A stretch of DNA of 64,000 nucleotides from Algoriphagus vanfongensis DSM 17529 (GTDB taxonomy: Bacteria > Bacteroidota > Bacteroidia > Cytophagales > Cyclobacteriaceae): the NCBI RefSeq assembly GCF_000429465.1, contig NZ_KE386906.1, positions 1-64,000 on the forward strand, written 5' to 3'. The position numbers were made by a program, and so were the translations under genes. The notes under the pieces are model-generated. The model did no database searches and was not told the DNA's origin. It saw only the letters and a program-made list of their open reading frames with translations. The stretch's first letter is position 1. Every line of letters starts with the position of its first letter. This document shows positions 33,474-41,666 of this stretch, in pieces.

Positions 33474-35012
33474 TTAGTTAGATCTACCTGCTTCGATTTG
33501 CTTTTGGATTTTCTCCAAATTAAACGATCCAGGAGTTTGGCTTGGCGGATAATCTCCCATTGTCTGAAGGAATTTTCCTGCCATTTGTTGCATTGGAACC
33601 AATACAAATGCGTGGTCTAGGAACCAGTCATTGTATACAGTAGCGTTATGCTGTGCTTTTTCAAATGGATCTCTTCTCAAATTGAAAAGCAATGGAACTC
33701 TCAATTCTGTGAAAGGCTCTCTCCATACCTCGAAGGCAAAAGCTCTGTTTTCCAAGAAAACTGCTTTCCAGCCATCATATCTCATCGCTACGATTTGTCC
33801 ATCGTCATTGACATAGATGAATTCTTTCTTAGGAGCTTCTTTGGTTTTGCCAGTCAAATAGTCCAATTGATTGACACCATCGATGTAGTTTCTGTAGTTT
33901 CTTCCAATTGCAGAATAACCATTTTTGATTTTGTCGGCGATATTTGGATCACCTGCAGCTGCTGCGAAAGTAGGCAACCAGTCCTCATGTGATACTATAC
34001 CGTTATAAGTCACGCCAGCAGGGATTTTGCCAGGCCATTTGATGAAAGCAGGTACTCTGTAAGCGCCTTCCCAGTTGGAGTTTTTCTCAGATCTGAAAGG
34101 AGTAGTACCAGCGTCTGGCCATGTATTGTAGTGAGGGCCGTTATCTGTGGAGTAGAATACGATCGTGTTGTCAGCGATTCCCAATTCATCCAAAAGGTCC
34201 AAAAGCTCACCTACCATCATGTCATGCTCTACCATGCCATCACTGTATTCGTCTTGGCCTGAGATGCCCAAATGCTCTTCTTTGACGTGAGTTCTGAAGT
34301 GCATTCTGGTAGCGTTCCACCAAGTGAAGAAAGGCTTACCATCTTCTACTTGCTTTTTGATGAAATCTTTGGCAGCCGCGATAGTTTCCTCATCCACTGT
34401 TTCCATTCTTTTCTTGGTCAAGGGTCCCGTATCTTCGATGCGGCCATCAGAATAACTATGGACTACACCTCTTGGGCCATAGTTTTCGGCAAATGTCTTA
34501 CCATTAGCCATCATCATATCTCCAGGATAATCTCTGTGCTCAGGCTCTTCTTCAGCATTGAGGTGATAGAGGTTTCCAAAGAATTCATCCCAACCGTGGT
34601 TGGTAGGTAGATGCTCATCTCTGTCTCCTTGGTGGTTTTTACCAAATTGACCAGTGGCATATCCCAAACTCTTCATGACACCTGCGATGGTGATGTCAGA
34701 CTCTTGCCAACCTTCCTTGGCTCCTGGAAGACCTACTTTGGTCATCCCTGTTCTCACGGGTACATTTCCGCCCAAAAATGCAGCTCTACCAGCTGTACAG
34801 GATTGCTGACCATAATAGTCGGTAAAAGAAGCACCTTCTTTTGCAATTCTGTCAATGTTTGGAGTCATGTACCCCATCATACCACGGCTATTGTGGCTGA
34901 TGTTCCAAGTGCCAATATCATCGCCCCAAATGACGAGGATATTGGGCTTTTCTTGGGCCTTGATCCCGAAGGAAGCCAGAAAAGCACTCAGTACTAAAAT
35001 CGTTTTTTTCAA
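33474..35012 (-). CDS. Formylglycine-dependent sulfatase (paralog A)
   Basis: 512 residues. Signal peptide ending GIKAQ, so it is periplasmic. Sulfatase signature SCTAGRAAF with Cys72-x-Ala-x-Arg76, the cysteine to be oxidised to formylglycine. Metal ligands are in WGDDIG (Asp31, Asp32) and YSTDNGPH. GQFGKNHQGD and FTWWNATRMHFRTH hold further active-site residues. It should hydrolyse a sulfate ester. The maturase (anSME) is not in the window. A close paralog sits at 46787. The substrate is unknown; neighbouring barrels, a porin and a HAD phosphatase lipoprotein suggest envelope or surface substrates. Confidence 0.92.
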   Translation of the reverse strand: MKKTILVLSAFLASFGIKAQEKPNILVIWGDDIGTWNISHNSRGMMGYMTPNIDRIAKEGASFTDYYGQQSCTAGRAAFLGGNVPVRTGMTKVGLPGAKEGWQESDITIAGVMKSLGYATGQFGKNHQGDRDEHLPTNHGWDEFFGNLYHLNAEEEPEHRDYPGDMMMANGKTFAENYGPRGVVHSYSDGRIEDTGPLTKKRMETVDEETIAAAKDFIKKQVEDGKPFFTWWNATRMHFRTHVKEEHLGISGQDEYSDGMVEHDMMVGELLDLLDELGIADNTIVFYSTDNGPHYNTWPDAGTTPFRSEKNSNWEGAYRVPAFIKWPGKIPAGVTYNGIVSHEDWLPTFAAAAGDPNIADKIKNGYSAIGRNYRNYIDGVNQLDYLTGKTKEAPKKEFIYVNDDGQIVAMRYDGWKAVFLENRAFAFEVWREPFTELRVPLLFNLRRDPFEKAQHNATVYNDWFLDHAFVLVPMQQMAGKFLQTMGDYPPSQTPGSFNLEKIQKQIEAGRSN

Positions 35013-35059
35013 AATGTAGAGGGTTTAATTAAAAGATGTTTTCAAAATAATTGGGACTA

Positions 35060-35067
35060 CAAATCTA
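35060..35067 (-). promoter_or_regulatory. Candidate -7 element for sulfatase A
   Basis: TAGATTTG on the minus strand matches TAnnTTTG and lies 48 bases ahead of the start codon. No good TTTG at the usual -33 distance was found, so support is partial. Confidence 0.4.
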
Positions 35068-35166
35068 CGAACATCCCAAACTGATTACTTACTAAACTAG
35101 ATGTTTTTTTAATGAATAACTGAATATTATAAAGATTGTTTGTGAATATTCTTTGGTTTTGGGAGA

Positions 35167-37539
35167 TTAATTTTCTTTAAAGCGGACTTCTACTTTTCTG
35201 TCACCATCTGCAGAAGCCTTTGCACTACCTCGGATAATCAAGCCTCCCACATCTGCACTGATCCTACTCTCTGCTATGCCAATGGATATGAAATATGCTT
35301 TGACAGCATCTACTCTCTTTTGGGAAATCTGCAAATTGTAGCTGACTGAGCCGGTATTATCGGCATAGCCTGTCAGTTCCAGTCCCAATTCGGGATTGTC
35401 ATCCAATACTGCTTTGACTTTTTGTAATTTTTCTTTCTCAGACTCTGCCAGCTCACTTTTATTGATGCCAAACAGGATCTCGACTTTACTTTGATTGAGC
35501 AGTGCATGAGAGGTGGATGGGATTTCTTTCTCGATAAAAACGGTGTCATTCATCCCGCCGATATCTACAATGCGCTGTAGACTGTCTATCAATATGGAAT
35601 CAGCCTGTATTTGTGCCATCATGAGAGAGTCTCTTTGTGCTTGTTCTTCTGCTCTCTTCTTATCGCCGGAATTGGAAATGGCTGCTGTAGTAGCCGCAGT
35701 ACCCCCTACTAAAAGGGCGTCTTTCAAAAGTTCATTGTTTTTCTCTTCGAGCTTTTGTTGCTTTTTCCTGTTCTTCTCCAGCTTTTTCGCAGTTTTCTCA
35801 TCTACATTGTCATTCTCAATAAGCAATTCCTGAGGTTCTCTTTCCTCGGGTTCATAGGCTACTTGTTCAGGGATTTTTGCTGCAAAAGCCATCATCATCG
35901 CCGAATCACGAGTGGCTTGGGCGGAGAGCATCTCGGATCTGAATTGATCCATTTTCTCTTCAAACTCCTCTCTGCTCATCATTCCCGTAGTATCTTGGGC
36001 AGAGGCCATCGTTCTGCTCTGTGTACTGCTGAGCGTGCTATCTTGTAGATTAGCTACGCTATCTAGGTATAGCTCAGTGGGGCCTGTGGCAGAGTACAGG
36101 ATTTTACTCGCTTGCCCTGGATAGATCAGCAACTGCTTCATCATTGCAGTAGAGTCCATGTAGTGAACTTCGTCATTTACTTTGACTGCATTGATAGAGT
36201 CCAGTTTGAATTCCAACTGGGAGTCAAGGGTATTCAAACTGGTCATTTGACCGTTTGCGATTGATTTTTCATTTTCCAAACTGGCAACACGCGCCTCGGT
36301 AATTTCAGAAGACACGGTACTGTCTCTTCTTGCCAGAGCAATCGTTTCATCGATTTGGCTAACCTGGCTTTGGCTTGCTAGCAGTTCATTTTGGATTTCT
36401 TCCCTCTGAGCGAGTAGGGAGTCTCGATAGACATCTAACTCTGCCAATGCCATCGAGTCCAATGTGGTACTGTCCCGCAAGAATTCTTTTCCTTCCCACC
36501 CTGGGAGTTGGATGACGGTGAAGTAATTGTTTGTCACGGGTGCTGCTGGAGTCGGGGAGACTTTGCTGGAATCAGCTTTTTCCATTTGCTTTTCTGACAG
36601 TTCTGTAGGCACAAAGGTGTAGCGCTGACTGATCACTGGAGGATTGAAGCTTTCCTTGTTGGCTCCCAAACTAAATTTGACGCCGATCCCGTGATAAATG
36701 TACCAGTCTGCTTTGCTGTTTTCCATTCCTCGGTAAGGATTGTCAGCAGATGGTGTATTGGTGCCGGGTAGGGCAGCGTAGGACTGGAAATCATTGTCGT
36801 AGCTGGTGCGATACATGCCGGAGACATCATCCAGATAGTCTGTAGCGGCTCTTTTAAAGTCTGATTGTGCAAAGATTTCAATTCCTTTTGCAACTCTAAA
36901 CCGGAAGCCCAACCCTAGATTTGCGTACATAGTAGCTTTCTTATAGCCGCCCTCTACTTCGGTTTCGATTTCTCTCAGGCTCGTCTCAAAAGTGCCATCA
37001 GGTATGGTGTTGCTATTAGTATAGTCGTAGCGATTGCCATTTTCATCGAGCAAATCGCCATAGACATTGAATGATTGTACTCCGAGACCTAGCACGATAT
37101 AGGGTGCAAAGAATGATTTTCCAGAAAGCAACCAATTGTTGTCAGGTTTGATGACAAAGGAAAGGCCACCATCTACAACATTTGTCTGGAAATTGAGAGC
37201 TCTGTCAAAATTCATACCTTCCTCATAAAGGGTTCCGTCATTTTTAACAAATCTATCTCCAGAGCCAAACTGGTAGCTCCCAGCTGTCAACATCAGTCCC
37301 ACTGAGTTGCCCAGCGCATATTCGATGGATAGCTGGTAGGAGAGGTTTTCTGAATAATGATCGTAGCGCTTGTAGAGTTTGGTGAACTCTTCAAAATTTT
37401 TGATTCCCAAAGGCCGGATGTCTCCAAAATAATTGGTCGTACCGGCACTGACGCCAAATCTCCATTTGTAGCCATATTGCTGTCCTATCACTGGAGAAAT
37501 AAAAAACAGCAGACCGATGAGTATTGCTAACTTTTTCAT
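35167..37539 (-). CDS. OmpA-family protein with N-terminal barrel and coiled coil
   Basis: 790 residues from MKKLAILIGLL (the frame is open 48 bases further back but without signal peptide). The signal ends VIGQ. Residues about 20-310 form a beta-barrel-like domain (FGVSAGTTNYFGDIRP, FRFRVAKGIEIFAQSDF, WYIYHGIGVKFSLG). Residues about 360-470 and 590-640 are coiled-coil and very rich in E/Q/K. The C-terminus is an OmpA-like peptidoglycan-binding domain (ILFGINKSELAESEKEKLQ, LELTGYADNTGSVSYNLQIS, RVDAVKAYFISIGI). It can tie the outer membrane to the cell wall. Co-directional with two upstream outer-membrane genes (gaps of 4 and 7 bases). Confidence 0.85.
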   Translation of the reverse strand: MKKLAILIGLLFFISPVIGQQYGYKWRFGVSAGTTNYFGDIRPLGIKNFEEFTKLYKRYDHYSENLSYQLSIEYALGNSVGLMLTAGSYQFGSGDRFVKNDGTLYEEGMNFDRALNFQTNVVDGGLSFVIKPDNNWLLSGKSFFAPYIVLGLGVQSFNVYGDLLDENGNRYDYTNSNTIPDGTFETSLREIETEVEGGYKKATMYANLGLGFRFRVAKGIEIFAQSDFKRAATDYLDDVSGMYRTSYDNDFQSYAALPGTNTPSADNPYRGMENSKADWYIYHGIGVKFSLGANKESFNPPVISQRYTFVPTELSEKQMEKADSSKVSPTPAAPVTNNYFTVIQLPGWEGKEFLRDSTTLDSMALAELDVYRDSLLAQREEIQNELLASQSQVSQIDETIALARRDSTVSSEITEARVASLENEKSIANGQMTSLNTLDSQLEFKLDSINAVKVNDEVHYMDSTAMMKQLLIYPGQASKILYSATGPTELYLDSVANLQDSTLSSTQSRTMASAQDTTGMMSREEFEEKMDQFRSEMLSAQATRDSAMMMAFAAKIPEQVAYEPEEREPQELLIENDNVDEKTAKKLEKNRKKQQKLEEKNNELLKDALLVGGTAATTAAISNSGDKKRAEEQAQRDSLMMAQIQADSILIDSLQRIVDIGGMNDTVFIEKEIPSTSHALLNQSKVEILFGINKSELAESEKEKLQKVKAVLDDNPELGLELTGYADNTGSVSYNLQISQKRVDAVKAYFISIGIAESRISADVGGLIIRGSAKASADGDRKVEVRFKEN

Positions 37540-37543
37540 TTGC

Positions 37544-38713
37544 TTATTTTTTATTTCCAAAACCCAACCAGATTCTAAACTCGGCACTTAAACCCACATA
37601 GGGTTGAAAGCCATTGATATTGTTGCCGTCTAGCTGCTCAGTCGTCAAAAATGTCCCACCTGCATTGAGTCGGACAAATCTGAAAAAGCTATAGCCTAAG
37701 CCCACATAGACTGGTCGGTCAAATGCAGGGCCACTGATTCGCTCTCCCAGCGAGTTTTCGATGTCTCCTGAAAGAAACATGCCCGCACTGATTGACATGT
37801 TGCTCATAAATCTAGCAAATGTCCGGTTGCCCAAAGGGAATGAAAACCCGGCATATGGACTGTACACAAACTCTTGTTGTGGAAGGTTCTTGGACAAGGA
37901 GATTGCTCCGTAGCCGACGTTGATTGGGATAGAGTTTGCTTTTTTCTCGGTAGGATAGTTTTGAAAGTTTTTCTCATCCACTCGAGCTAGGAGATTGGTG
38001 GTGAGGTATTGATCTACTTCAGCAAATACGATGGCTTTCAATTCACTCAAATACTGCTGTGCATAAGCGCCTCTCGCATTGTCAGCTTCACTAAGCCCAG
38101 ATACATTGTATTTAGCCTTACCCATTTTTAGTTTTTTTCGCTGCTCGAGCTTTTTCCTTGTCAAATCCGAAAAACCCGGAAAGGGCGCGCCATTGGGCAT
38201 CTCAAAATAAAAAGCGCCTGCCTCTATGATTTTGTTCATGTTGTTGAGGATTTGCTCATCCGAATCCTCAAAGTGGATTCCTCCTTTTTTGACCGATGTG
38301 ATCGTGGTCAAATAGGTGTCTAAGTTGGTTTGGATGAGCTTCCGGAGTTCCGCCACTTCTTCTTTACCAGCTTTTTGATAAAAGCCGATTTCTACGTGAT
38401 AGTCCTCGTTGGATCGCAAGGGATCCTCGACAAGCGCCTGAAAAGAGTTTTCCTGATAGCCAAAGGGAGCTTTCCAGAAATAGGTGAATCCTGATTTTTC
38501 AGACTTCTTGGAGGGATATACTTCCACTTTGACCAGCTCAATGGAGCTAGGGATCGCTCCCCGGATGTAGAATTTTTCTTCCGAAGGCAAGGGCATTCCC
38601 CCGTTGATTTTACTTTGTATCAGGTCTAGATTGACCGTCGTCAATGATTCTTGAGCAAAACCAAAAGTCTGTATGCCCAATAGCATTATTATAGGTAGTA
38701 GCAATTTTCTCAT
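37544..38713 (-). CDS. Outer membrane protein of unknown function
   Basis: 389 residues. Signal peptide ending TFGFAQ. The N-terminal half is not barrel-like (SSIELVKVEVYPSKKSEKSG, a possible beta-sandwich, then helices including a basic KKLEQRKKLKMGKAKYNVSG). From about residue 265 a short barrel is likely (SIPINVGYGAISLS, FVYSPYAGFSFPLG, PVYVGLGYSFFRFVRLNAGG, FQPYVGLSAEFRIWLG). I do not recognise the family. Its position between the FadL-like gene and the OmpA-family gene in one operon suggests a shared envelope role. Confidence 0.6.
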   Translation of the reverse strand: MRKLLLPIIMLLGIQTFGFAQESLTTVNLDLIQSKINGGMPLPSEEKFYIRGAIPSSIELVKVEVYPSKKSEKSGFTYFWKAPFGYQENSFQALVEDPLRSNEDYHVEIGFYQKAGKEEVAELRKLIQTNLDTYLTTITSVKKGGIHFEDSDEQILNNMNKIIEAGAFYFEMPNGAPFPGFSDLTRKKLEQRKKLKMGKAKYNVSGLSEADNARGAYAQQYLSELKAIVFAEVDQYLTTNLLARVDEKNFQNYPTEKKANSIPINVGYGAISLSKNLPQQEFVYSPYAGFSFPLGNRTFARFMSNMSISAGMFLSGDIENSLGERISGPAFDRPVYVGLGYSFFRFVRLNAGGTFLTTEQLDGNNINGFQPYVGLSAEFRIWLGFGNKK

Positions 38714-38720
38714 GCTGCTT

Positions 38721-40202
38721 CTAGTTTAATTTTTTGAAATAAAAACTATATCCAATGATCGCCCCGATATTGGAGTATTTTGCTTTCACTATCGAAAGCA
38801 CCCCTTCGATAGGAGGATTGGGGTCTGAGTCTGTGAAACTGGCCTCCTGAACATAAGCGTCCGTTCCGCCAAAACTATATGCGAGCCCCAAAGTCAAGCT
38901 GCTATGTTCTTTGTGATGAACCCCTCCAAACGTGAGATGGAAAATGTTCCATTGAGTAAATTCTGTGGTAAGTTGGTTGCCCAGAGACGGTTCCTCATCG
39001 AAATAGCTAAAGTCCGTACGGAAGCTACCCATCAGCTCAAGATTTTCTTTGACTCGATTTTCGTAAGCTATCGCAAAGTTGGTGACAGGCTTCATGGCGG
39101 TCTCTACATTAAGGAAATCTGCACTGGTGAATTGGTCGGTAAGCTCAGGCCTGATCAATAAATTAGGTTCTGCTTCGATCAATCTGTAACTGTCAAACCC
39201 GAAGTAATGCCCAATGTTTAAACTCAAACCTTGAGATCCCCATTGTTTTTTGATTCCCAATCCGATTTCTAGAGGGGATTTGAACTTCGCTTTGAGTTTT
39301 TCCTGCCGGTCAGAAGCATAGGCCGATACACGTTGGTCGGAGTTTTCTGGCTTGAGATTGGTCAGGGTCAAATCTTCCGCTACAGTCCCATTTCCGAAGA
39401 GATTCAGACTTGGGCTTGTGACAGTCATTCCTATTGCAAAACCATTTCCTTGATAGTTGAAACCTCCTTTGAGAGCGGATCTCACGGTTGAATAGTTGAC
39501 AAACTGATTCTCGGTTCTGGATATTAAAATATAATCGACGCTGTTAGTCAAGGTTTTGGCAGCAAATCGAAACGAATAATCCACTGATCGTAGCGTGCTC
39601 AGCAACGAGACCCCATAACTGAAGTTGGGGTTGATTTTTTTACCAATCCCCAAGGCAAGTGTAGTCTCTTGTACGCGTGTGTTGACACCAGACTCAGCCA
39701 ATAATTCTTCCGGTCCAGGACTTTCTGCTTCATCTACCAAGTCGCTGATGCGGTCGATCCTAGCGATGCCGTTAAATTTGAAATTGACAGGAGTCAATAG
39801 TCCGTAGTGAATTCTAAGTTTGTTTTTGAGGCTGAAAGAACCGCTGATCAGCAAGGGAAAGGAATTGAATTGAAGTCCTTTGAAATCAGCACGGTCTCCA
39901 AGTGCGTTTTCTACTTGAATACTTTCCAGTCCGTAAAAATTGGCATTGAGAGAAAGGCTACCTGAATCCAAGTAGGCCAAATTTCCGGGGTTGTAAAAAA
40001 CGCCAGCATTGTCCAAAGTGTCTGTCAGAACTGCTCCGCCAAGTAATGCTGCACGTGTCCCAAACTGATTGCCCCAATGATGCGTGTCCTGAGCCCAGGT
40101 CAGGTGACTAATAAAAAATAGAAGTGGTAGCGCAATAAGAAACCTATTTTCTTCAAAAAAAGAAAAGGCCGCAAATGTAGATTGTTCTAAAAGTCTTTTC
40201 AT
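38721..40202 (-). CDS. FadL/OmpP1-like outer membrane protein
   Basis: 493 residues. A long N-terminus precedes the hydrophobic signal (FLIALPLLFFISHLTWAQ). The mature start THHWGNQFGTRAALLGGAVLTD ... AGVFYNPGNLAYLDSGSLSLNAN is the hallmark of the FadL-like hydrophobic-compound channels (NPA-like segment). Many strands follow (GFNYQGNGFAIGMTVTSPSL, LEIGLGIKKQWGSQGLSLNIG, LTLGLAYSFGGTDAYV), and it ends IIGYSFYFKKLN. It is the first gene of a three-gene operon with the genes at 37544 and 35167. The transported compound is unknown. Confidence 0.7.
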   Translation of the reverse strand: MKRLLEQSTFAAFSFFEENRFLIALPLLFFISHLTWAQDTHHWGNQFGTRAALLGGAVLTDTLDNAGVFYNPGNLAYLDSGSLSLNANFYGLESIQVENALGDRADFKGLQFNSFPLLISGSFSLKNKLRIHYGLLTPVNFKFNGIARIDRISDLVDEAESPGPEELLAESGVNTRVQETTLALGIGKKINPNFSYGVSLLSTLRSVDYSFRFAAKTLTNSVDYILISRTENQFVNYSTVRSALKGGFNYQGNGFAIGMTVTSPSLNLFGNGTVAEDLTLTNLKPENSDQRVSAYASDRQEKLKAKFKSPLEIGLGIKKQWGSQGLSLNIGHYFGFDSYRLIEAEPNLLIRPELTDQFTSADFLNVETAMKPVTNFAIAYENRVKENLELMGSFRTDFSYFDEEPSLGNQLTTEFTQWNIFHLTFGGVHHKEHSSLTLGLAYSFGGTDAYVQEASFTDSDPNPPIEGVLSIVKAKYSNIGAIIGYSFYFKKLN

Positions 40203-40316
40203 CCAAAATTTGGTACTATTCGATTTGAAAATTGAACAATGAAAGTAGAATAGCTTGAATAATTGAATTGAAGTTAAATAAAATTAATGAATACCTTCTT
40301 TTTCAATTGAAGTTTT

Positions 40317-41666
40317 TTAGTTGTTGATTTTGAAGAGTCTTGGATTGATCCAAAAGTCCTGAATGGGGGTATCTCTTTTACTATAGCGAACTCGTGCTTT
40401 GTCCCAATTGGAGAAACTGGAGATGCCGGAAAACCGCTTTTCCCGTAGCTGATTTTCCAATAATTCCACTTCTTTTCTCAATTCCGAATTTCCATAAGAA
40501 GCCACAAAACTGGCTAGGCTGGGCTCCTCGAGTTCCAAATGATCGATCCACCCATACAGTGCCTGGATAAATGCCTTCCGGTCTCCTGACTTGGATGCTT
40601 TTTTGACCTGAGAAAAATAGAAAGCTTCGGATTGGAGGTAAGTCTTTCTTCTTGCTTGGACAATTCTAAATATGCGCTTCAAAAGTAAGATCATCACAAA
40701 AGCCAACAACAAGATCAACGCTATAACCAAGGCAAACTTCTTGGGACTCATTCCCAAGATGGTCAAAGGTAGGTCTGCCTTTTCCTCTTCCAGCATCTCT
40801 TGCTGATTGATCTCCAGAGAGTCTCTGACGGTAGCAAGCATTCCAAGATCCGGGTTGGGAATGACTTCAATTTCTACGGCCGGTAGAGTTCTTTTATAGA
40901 GTTGGTTTCTGGCTGGATTGTACCAGCTAAACACTTGCTCGGGAATAGTAACAGTACCTTCTTTTTCAAATAAATACCTCATCTTCTCCACTCGTCGAGA
41001 GGAAATATTGGTTTCCGTATTTGTATTTGCCATCTCGGATCTCATCGGGTAGAGGCTCACTCCGGGGATGGAATCCCATTCGACAGGAGGGATGAGTTCG
41101 GGTACTGTCCCGTAGGCATTTCGCGTAATGGATCGCTCTAGCACTTCTCCGACTTTCATTTGTCGGGTGGATCCTTTCCAGTTTTGTGCTACGGTGAGGT
41201 CAGAAGCTACTAGCCATTGCGCTGCGCTGAATTTGGAAGGAATTGGCTTGATTTTGATCGTCTGAGCTTCCGTTTTTACCACTTTCTTGACTCCTTTAAA
41301 ATCTCCTTCCGCGGGAGTTTCCACTTCGATGTCTAAGGCAGGAAACTCTATGTCTTCGTCGGTATAGGGAAAGACATTGTAGATCAATTTGACACCAGCG
41401 TAGGTTTTGCCATTTTGAGTAGTGGAAACGGACACTGGTCGAAAATAAGCAGTAAAAGCGCCTTCCACTTTCAGGTTTTGGGGAGAAAGCCCCCTCGTAA
41501 ACCAAGTAGAAGTATAGACAGAGATCGTGACTTGAATGGGTTGGCCCACGAAAGCTTCCTTTCTATCCAGACTTACTTGTGAAAATAGGCTTTGCGCCCG
41601 AAGAGAATGAGCACTGAGTAAAGTTAGCGCAAGAAGCAACAAGAAAGATTTCAGTGATTTAGTCAC
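40317..41666 (-). CDS. batD: BatD protein
   Basis: 449 residues. Signal peptide ending SLRAQ, then the BatD domain with its typical start SLFSQVSLDRKEAFVGQPIQVTISV and KTYAGVKLIYNVFPYTDEDI. Further parts include ITRNAYGTVPELIPP and MRYLFEKEGTVTIPEQVFSWYNP; one membrane segment (about 308-330, FALVIALILLLAFVMILLL) and a cytoplasmic helical tail complete it. BatD belongs to the Bat (Bacteroides aerotolerance) complex. It is the last gene of the bat operon here and overlaps the upstream batB/C gene by 8 bases. Confidence 0.9.
   Translation of the reverse strand: MTKSLKSFLLLLALTLLSAHSLRAQSLFSQVSLDRKEAFVGQPIQVTISVYTSTWFTRGLSPQNLKVEGAFTAYFRPVSVSTTQNGKTYAGVKLIYNVFPYTDEDIEFPALDIEVETPAEGDFKGVKKVVKTEAQTIKIKPIPSKFSAAQWLVASDLTVAQNWKGSTRQMKVGEVLERSITRNAYGTVPELIPPVEWDSIPGVSLYPMRSEMANTNTETNISSRRVEKMRYLFEKEGTVTIPEQVFSWYNPARNQLYKRTLPAVEIEVIPNPDLGMLATVRDSLEINQQEMLEEEKADLPLTILGMSPKKFALVIALILLLAFVMILLLKRIFRIVQARRKTYLQSEAFYFSQVKKASKSGDRKAFIQALYGWIDHLELEEPSLASFVASYGNSELRKEVELLENQLREKRFSGISSFSNWDKARVRYSKRDTPIQDFWINPRLFKINN

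Noticed and set aside
32399..33607. Longer version of the HAD gene starting 62 codons earlier
   Set aside because: The extra part spans the terminator and the end of the sulfatase gene and destroys the lipoprotein signal.
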